Of a stretch of 64,000 nt of DNA, positions 34,001 through 43,000 are shown one piece after another. The stretch is taken from positions 62,001 to 126,000 of the forward strand of contig DF236971.1 of assembly GCA_000708835.1 (NCBI GenBank). The letters run 5' to 3'. Both the position numbers and the translations under genes were made by a program. Position 1 is the first letter of the stretch, and each line of letters opens with the position of its first letter. The DNA is from Klebsormidium nitens (taxonomy: Eukaryota; Streptophyta; Klebsormidiophyceae; Klebsormidiales; Klebsormidiaceae). The notes below the pieces were generated by a model. That model searched no databases. It had not been told where the DNA came from and worked only from the letters and a program-made list of their open reading frames with translations.

Positions 34001-37000
34001 TCAGGCAGTATTACACATCCGCTCGTATCAGAAACTCTGAACTTCACTGCCATAGAACTCAAGCAGGAGCGGCGACCAAAAAACCCTAGCTTCGAACACG
34101 ATATCACCCCAGAAAAGGTTGTCTGAGCAGATCAGGCGCCCAGGCAACAGAGCATCGAGACAGCCAAAGCAAAAATAAAATCGAAACCCAGCCGTAACCC
34201 TCGGGCGAAACCCAACCAGACTACATTCCTTACCTGTACAAGGCCGTTGAGCAGCCACGACGCAATCCGGAACCACGAGAAGTCCAGGTTGATCTGCCCC
34301 GGACGGTAGAGTCCGGGAAACTTTAGCCGGTAGCGAGGGGAGACGTCTTGGTCGATACAGGCGACGACACCGATGGGTATGCTGGTGAAGACGACGTTGT
34401 AAAGGGAGAGGTACCAGTCGTGGTAGATGGACTGGCCGGAAAACATGGCGTAGCCGTTGCCGAAGAAGACGGTGAAGCCGAAGAGGAAGTTCTTGTAGAA
34501 GAAGTACGTGATCTGCAAGCGAAGGGAATATGAGGATGTTCGGCGTTCAAGAGAGCAGGCTTTCAGATCCCTCTGAGACATGGTAGTTGGCCAAGAGGCC
34601 GTGGCTAACACCGAAGAAGGCGGTAAAGCCAAGGAGAAAATTCTTGTAAAGGAAACATATGAATGCAGGAACAGACATTTAGACTCTGGCGTATCGGGGT
34701 CTCGTACTGAAATTTTGATCGCCTTCTGGCAGATACGGTGTCAGCACGGGTAGGGGTTCACTGTCGTGACAAACGAACCATTGGAGTAGCCACTGCCGAA
34801 AAAGCAATCAAACGTTGAAGAGAAGTTCCTTGTGAGCAGAGCAAGCGGGAACCGAACCTTGGCATTAGATCTCTGGAGATGCAACTCCAGGACCCCGCAT
34901 CCCAGATCAGTCCTGAACACCATCTCTAGACAATAGATCCTCATAGCGCATACCGTACCGATTGTCCAATTGGGCAGATTCTTGCCCAAATATAAATCTC
35001 GTATGCTATGGAATTTGGGCAGCTTCATTTTACTAATTTATTTTGTTTTCGTACGGGGCAAACCGAGTTGCCACTTTGATATTGTAATTTATTTTGCATT
35101 CAAAGTTTTGGGCAAGTCAAGGAAAAAAAGAATTGTTGCCCAACCGGACAATCGGTACGGTATTCCAGGGAGTCTAAGCCAGCGCCTCACCATGCGCGAA
35201 ATGCGCTTGTAGGACCAACCCCCGTGCACCAGTACCAGCCGCTCCAGGAAGCGGAACTGCGCGATGGCGAAGTCGGAGGACATGACCGCCTGCTGGCCCT
35301 CGAAGCCGCTGATGCCCACGCCCACGTTGGCCGCCTGGATCATGCCCACGTCATTCGCGCCGTCGCCAACGGCCAGGCAGATCTCGCCCGCGTCGCGGCG
35401 CACGAGTTGTGTCACCTGAGGGAAAGAGCGCGTCGAGTGAATCTCTGATGGAAAGGAGCGCATCGAGTGAATCTCTGGCTTCATTTTCCTTTCAAATGGG
35501 GAATTTGGTCTTGATAAAGCAGAAAATATCGCCAGAGTCGTCCTGGGCCTCAGACGAAGCCTACGTGGTCAGCGTTGTGGCAAGCAGGATTTGCGCGCGT
35601 CCTTCTTCTGTTCGCGCTTTCCATCATCAAAGTTGGACTTCCTGGCGGGACTGACAGCGTCGCTTACAACTTAGAACTGGCATTCTGACTCACTTGCTGG
35701 CAGAGTCGGGGAAGTTAAGGGACCGTTGGTTGTTTAGTGCTCTGCACCAGCTCTGCAAGAGCCACGGGCTTCAGCTACGAGACACAGTCGTATGGATGCT
35801 GTGACTCTTGGTGCGCACCTCCGATGCTCAAGCGACCAACAGAACACACGACTTGGCAACCAGTACACTCTTCCAAGCAAGTTGATTTAAGCAAAAGCAC
35901 CTCGTTGAATTCCACAAAAACATCTCGTCAAAAGGCACAAACGGAGCCTCAGCGCACCTGCGACTTTCGCATGGGCGACACGCGCCAGCAGATGAACGGC
36001 CTCCTCGTGCTAAGAATCTCCGAGTCAATCCTTGAGAAAGATGATCAAGCTCCTAAACCATCCCTTTCAATATCAAAAACAGAATCCCAAGCGCACCTGC
36101 GACTTTTGCATGGGCGAGACGCGGCAGCAGATGACGGATTCGCAGAGCATGGCCAGCTGGAGGAAGCCCGCCTTGGCGCCCGGGTCATCGAAGATGGCCA
36201 GCAGCGACTTGCCGTCCACGATCAGCCCGTTCGAAGCCGCCTCCCCCGCGAGGCCCACCGACTCGGCGGCCGCGCCGCTGCGCAAGCTGTCCAAAGCGTC
36301 CCTGATCTGGCGCAGAACGCACTTTACGGACGCCTGCACGGATTGGCAAGTTTAGCATAATGGAAGGGCAGCGAGCCGGGAAGGTTGTCTGAGGCGTCCG
36401 CAATCCGGCGCAGGACGCACTTTATGGATGCCTGCGCGGAATGCACAACTTTTCTCATATGGAAGGATCAGACGGCTACAGTCAGCCAGAAGTTCAGGTT
36501 GCGCAAGCTGTCCAAAGCGCCCGCGATTTGGCGCAGGACGCACTTGACGGACGCCTGCACGGGAGGAAGCAGATCTTGGGATTCGGAGAGACCGATCAAT
36601 TGCCATCGAATCCTTGACCTTTTGCAGTGGGGCTTTTGATCTGGTCTTCTGAGGCGTCTACAAAACTCCAAGCGCAATTAGACCACAGAGAGACCTACAC
36701 AAAAAGTGCAAGAGGGAAACACCGTAATCAGAGGACCGAAGACTAGGTTGTAAGGTCGGCGTACAAAACACAAGTTAACGACCAATTTCACCAGAGAAGT
36801 GGAACTTATAAACCCTACAGTCCGGACTGGAACGACGAAGAAGAAAACAGTGATGAACCTTACCCCTCCTTAATCTTTGCGGCATCTTTGGTTGCTTCCG
36901 CCCCGTGCACTGGCAGGTCCCCGGTGTCGAATAAAATTTCTGACGGGAAGGAGAAACCCTTTCTCGATAATGAAGCGTCAACCGCAGGGGACAGAAAAGA

Positions 37001-40000
37001 AGGACAAAAAGGAAGGAAAAAAGGGGACCGGAAAAAGGAAACCGCCCAGCGCCCACCTGCTTGATAAGCGCGGCGTCTTTGGTGGCCTCCGCCTCGTGCA
37101 TCTCCGGGTAAAGGCACCGGCTCACTTATCAAGAGATTATAGACCTGGGATTTGAATCGTAAGCTTTTGAACCCCTTAAAGCATAAAACCCTCGACGAAG
37201 AAGATAACACCCGACGACCACCCACCTCCTTAATCTTTGCGGCATCTTTGGTGGCTTCCGCCTCGTGCACCTCCGGGTAAAAGCAACAGCTCAGTTCTTC
37301 GAGACGATATTCGGTGTCGAACAAACTTGGACCAGAAATCATCTCCTCTCCGAGCCAAAAAGCATAAACCCTAGACGAAGGAAAATAACAGCAAGTCACC
37401 ACCCACCTGCTTGATGAGCGGAGCGTCCTTGGTTGCCTCCGCCTTGTGCATTTCCAAGTAAACCGCACCAGCTCAGTATTTAAATAGATATGAACTAGAT
37501 CCTGAAACCTATTTACACAAGCATACTATTCAAAAACCTTTGATGAAGGAAAACGAACTGATGATGATTACCCACCTCCTTAATCTTTGCGGCGTCTTTG
37601 GTGGCTTCCGCCTCGTGCACCTCCGGGTGGTCCAGCGTGAGGATGTGCTTGCCCATGTTGTGCCGCAGCAGGCTGCACGCGTACCCGATGTTGATTGCCG
37701 TCTCCATCTTGTCGCCCGTCAGCACCCACAGCTTGATGCCCGCCTTGGCCAGCTTGTCGATCGTCTGGGGGACGCCCACCTGTCGAGAAGAGAACACGTG
37801 GCACATGATTCAGATCGCAGCAGCTTGCGGGTGTAGTGTTAAAGCTTTGACGTTCTCACAGTGGCTTAGAATTCCCTTCGTTTTCTTTTTATGCCCGCTT
37901 TGGCCAGCTTGTCGATCGTCTGGGGGACGCCCACCTGCCGGAGAATGGGACAGGTCATTGTCGGTCAGGAACCAACACAGAACCGCTTGCGAGTGAAATG
38001 CTGAAGTTTCAGTTTCGCTTGAGTTCGAGCAGTTCCTCCAATTTCTCGTTTCAATGCCCGCTCTGCTCCGGTTGTCGATCAATTTGGACGACGCCCACCT
38101 ACCAGAGAGTGAACACGTGGGGCACTGTACGTGATTTGTAATAATTGCAAAGTGTTCAACCAAAGAGTTGGCTCTTTTTCGGTGCCCGCCTTGGCCAGCT
38201 TGTCGATCGTAAGGGGCACGCCCACCTGCCGGGAAATGGACACGTTACACATGGTGAGATACTTGAAAAGCTGCAAGTGTATCGTTCTGAGACTGTAACT
38301 CTTCTCGCTTAGCAACTTTGCCATTGCGTAGCTCGTTTGAAAAATATACACACGGCAATGAGAAACATGTAGCGCGTAACCGTCCTCAACTCTGCGAGAA
38401 TGTCGGACGTCGTATTGACTGCGATTTGAACAACCCCGGCTCACTCCTCTCGCAGTGCCCGCCTTGTTGTTAGTCAAAAGGACTTCCGAGCCGACAATAA
38501 AGCGGACAAGTTGCGAAAGATGAACTGGTCTCGGGCGCCTCCCAGACCAAACAACCCAAAGTTGAGCTTCACACACGAGAGACTAGATACTCCACAATGA
38601 AATTCTTGCACCCCAGCGATCACCGCACTCATCTGAATTTCCTCACCTGCAGGTTATCCTTACCCGATTTGTCCCCAGTGTCAGATCGCGCTCAAAAGTG
38701 TCGGACGGAGAATTGTCAGACTGGAACCCAGACCCTCCAAGTTCACAATCAATAAAACCCTCAACCTGATTTGTCGGTACAACTCCTCACCTGCAGCTTA
38801 TCCCCAAACGCCGTCGCCCCCACCAGCGTCCAATCTCGCTCGATAGTAACCGACAGCGCCCCCATTTCTTATGGATTGGAACTTCGAGATTCGAAAATAC
38901 TGTCGACAAGACCTCAAAAACTGGAACTTAACAAGTCCTCACCTGCAGCTATCCTCAATCGCCGTCGCCCCAACCAACGTCCAATCGCGCATCAGTAACC
39001 GAAGCGCCCCCAAACTCTGAATCTGGAACTTAAAAATTCAAACATACCATCGACAAGACCTCCGAAAGTGAAACCCCAACAAATCCGTACCTGCAGCTTA
39101 TCCTCAATTGCTGTCGCCCCGACTAGCGTCAGGTCCCGCTCGATCTCGTCAGCCAGCACCCCCAGCCGCTTGGCGGTCTCCGCGGCGCTGCTGACGTCAT
39201 GCTTGGCGCCCCGCCACCGGACGGCCCACTCTTGGTACTCGGACTCGTCCAGTTCTCGGTACGCCAGCGCGAGCGTCCGCAGGCCGGCCTCCGCGTACTG
39301 GTCGATATGGTCCTCAGTCACACGCCGGAACTCCTGCAAGACGTTACAATACTCGATTGGGCCAGAGTCGCACATCGGTTTGAGCGAAGATTCTTAAGGG
39401 ACTCTGCTTTGCTTTTCAACGAGCTGATTCATTTGGACGTTGCTGGCGAGTTAGCGAACATAGGGTAATGTGAGGCACTTGTTTTCTTTTGTTGTGCCCC
39501 CTTTTTTTGCACTTGTTCTCTTCGGTTGTGCCCCCTTTTTTGGATCTTGTCAACAAGGAATCCAGACTCTGCAGCCACTTCCGGCAGTCACCGTCCCAGC
39601 CCTGGAAACCAGCAACCGCAAATCGTTCCCAAGTCAAATGGTGCTTTCCGGGAGAGATTTAGTCGCCAAGTCTTAGGGGACGACCCGAAGGAGATTTGCG
39701 CCGTCCTTGACACTCTTGTTCGTAGCAAAGATGTGCCAGAAAGCATTCGTGCAAGCAAAGGAACAACAGGGTTCAAAGGGAACATCAGATGGGGCGACGC
39801 TTCCAAAGGAACAAGGAGCATTCAGAAGAGCGAACCAGGAAACCTCCTACGTCAAACGTCCTCGATCAGGCCGATCTGGTCATGCGACGCAGAGACAGCC
39901 ACAGCCTGAGCCGTACCTTCGCCTTGTCGTTTGCCGCCAGGAGCTCAAAGATGATGGTCTCAGCGCCCTTGGACAGCAGGAGCGATTTGCCGCCCGGGTC

Positions 40001-43000
40001 CCGGACGATGACCGACATGCGCCGCCTGCACGTAGGAACATACAATTCAACTCTCAGGGTCATCGGGATTCCGGTTTTTAAGGGCTCCGAACCTGGATAA
40101 ACTCGAATATACAAAAAATTCAAAACCTTAGACTTGCGAGGGTGCAGAGTATGATTCGCTGGGTGCAACAAACAAGACCACGTCAGTTTCTTGGTCAGCA
40201 GACAGAGGGAACCTTTAGGCAGGTGTTGCAGCTGGACCCGGTTGAGCACAGGACAGAAAAGGGCCATCCTGTCGACCATTTCCCCAAATTTCCCCCAAAT
40301 ATTCGTCCCTGGCGTATGTGCGATGCAGTGTCTACAGCTCCTCAACAGGGTCACTCAGATGACAAGCTCTGGAAAGGCGAGACAAACTGAAGACAACCGT
40401 CCGATGACTTCACGTTCAATCCGTCAACACGTCGTTTGCCTGGTCCGCAATCATGCGTAGATTAGCGCAGCAAGCACTACTCTTTTCTCGTCCGAACAAA
40501 GGACCGAAGTCGATGGCCAAGCGAAGGAAAACGCTAAACCCCAAATCCGAAGGCCCACAACAAGTGCGATACGTCCGTCCCTCGTCCGAGCCGCCCACCT
40601 TTTGCTGCTGAACTCCAGGATGTTCAGCAGCTCGTATTTGAGCTGGCGGCTTTTACCGTCCGGCAGGGACTCCGTCAGGTAGAGAAATCCGGTTTGCCCC
40701 GATCCCGTGCGCTTGTGGAAGAAGAAGCCGAAGTGCTTGGCGGCCGTCACGAACGCGGCCTCGTCCGGCGACTCCGCCATGTACCTGGGGGAATGCGCCT
40801 TCTGATTCAAAGCAGGCTCTACTGCAAGCAGCTCGGCTACGAAAAGATACTTTGCAAACTTAGCACAGAAACTGGCGGCTGTGGCAAAAGGAGCTTCATG
40901 CTGAGACTCTGCCATGTACTTGCGGGAATGCAGTTCCCCTGTTGTGGCAGGCTTCACTGCAAGGAGCTCGCCTGCCCAAAGCAAGTTCGACGGTCAAGGA
41001 AGACCAGAGACTGGCAGTAAACGAACAGAAGAAGTCTCTTGGTTGCGAAAACAACCCCATAATCAGGTGTGGAAGAGAAGCCGTAACAAGAAATGTTGCA
41101 AGATAGGGAGGCCGGACGATGTAGGCATGGCCCATCCGAACAAGTTAAATTCTTTCAAAAAACTGCAAACCCCCTCACTTGATCCTGGTCAAATTGGGGT
41201 CCCCCTCCGGTACCACCGTGTGGCACACCGCCCATCAATGACAACGATAAACCGATTCAGAGGACGTTGGATGGGGCAAGCATGGCCGAACGGCTGAATG
41301 GAACAAACCCGGCCGGCCCACCAGGGAGCAAAGTAACTTGAGTTACTCCACGGACTAGGCTTGCGTCACGGTAAAGTCTTGCGCGGCTTAACACCGTCGT
41401 ACCTACGAATTAAAAACAGTGAAAACCCTCACTTGATTGCGGCCGGGTCAGGGTTCCCCTCCGAAATCACCGTGTGGCACACCGCCCATCACTGAACAAC
41501 GATAGATACGGTTCAGAGGACGTCGGCTGAAGCAAGAACGGCCTTACAAAAAAGAGAAAGCATTCTCCAAAATACGCAAGCCTCCTTACTTGATCCTGGC
41601 CGGATCCGGGTCCCCTTCCGGGATCACCGTGTGACACACCGCCAGTACTTCCATGAATCGCCGCACAACCTCCGCCCGTTCCTCCCGGTACCAACCCTGG
41701 GTTAACCGCGCGTCCCGCAGGTTAAACCCTTTTTCCAGCGGCATGTCCGGCGGCTCGTCGATGTCCTTTTTGGACACGGACCGTCCGAGCAGGTCCGCGG
41801 CGGCGCGCTCGACCTCCGTGATGCCCTTGCCGTACGAGACGCCCGCGACGGAGCACTTGAAGAAGTCCATCTGGTTGCGGGTGAGCGTGCCGGTCTTGTC
41901 GGACAGGATGGTTTGGATCTGTGTGGCAAGAAAAGGTTGGCCGGTCAGCTAGAGGCCCGCGATGGGGCACTTGATAGAGTCCCATCTGGTTGCATGTGAG
42001 CGGGCCGATCTTGTTGGAGAGAATGGTGTCAATCTGTTTAGCGAGGTTGGAAAAGTAGGTTGAGATAACGGTAGTATTGCCGTCTGGACTTGCGGGCTTG
42101 GGGTGCGACTGCTTTTGTGAATGATCAGGCCGGTAGAGAGCAAACCCTCTTTGTGGGATGCCGCGTTCGAAATCCACCTGGTTGGCGGTGAGCCTGCCAA
42201 TCTCGATGAAAAAGAATAGTTGGTATGTGCAAGAGAGGGCAGAAGCTTTTAAGCAAGAGATGGCAGTTTCGAGTAGAAGTAAATCGAACCCACACTGTGA
42301 GAGTCTTCCGTCTTTTAGGTCACCTACTGTGTTGGCAACCGACCCACTTCCTCTCAAGCTGCTGCAATCCCCGCTTGGCTCTGATCAACACCTGCTTTGC
42401 AAATAGTGGTATCAGGGTGGTCAGGATTCACCGTAGCTCTCTGAAGCCATCGTCCGGTCTGGAAAACTTTTCCACGCTGAGCAAACGGGAGCTGAAATGT
42501 CCACGAGACTCGGCCGTCCGGACGCACTTTCCCGAAACGTTTCCGAGAGCGTTGTTCCAACCTTACCATGCCTAGTTCCTCGTTCAGGTTGGAGGTGCGC
42601 GCCCGCGTCGGCTTATTGGATTCTTCATGGTAGATCCGCACGTCGTGGTTGATGAACGCCGCCTGGATGACGCGCGTGATCTCGATGGACACGTACAACG
42701 AGATGGGCACGAAGTAACCTGGAAGAAGTTGGTTGGTATTTGTCAAATGGATAATCAACTGCTTGCCCTAGACTCTTCTTTTTCCGTTAGTATGGAGTCA
42801 GATGGCGGGTCAGGGGCAGGCATCATCTGTAAGCAAGCCTCTCAGCAGTGTGAGACAATTGGAGTGCGGTCAGCGAGCCTGGATGATGTGCATAACCCCA
42901 ATGAATACTCAGAGCGAGATGGTCACGAGATAACCTGGGGGAAAAGGTGACGCCATGTCGCCCTCATGTTCCGGACCCCACTGCGAGTCAGACGATTTCT

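Noticed and set aside
36860-39000. Regularly spaced repeats considered as a CRISPR array
   Set aside because: The units are exon edges with splice sites, of unequal divergence and variable spacing, inside introns of a eukaryotic gene; there are no short identical repeats with unique spacers.
36860-39000. Exon-edge copies considered as mutually exclusive alternative exons
   Set aside because: Each copy holds only one splice edge (donor or acceptor) and runs into stops or intron-like sequence on the other side, so most cannot be complete exons. Transcript data could still reopen this for the best-preserved copies.
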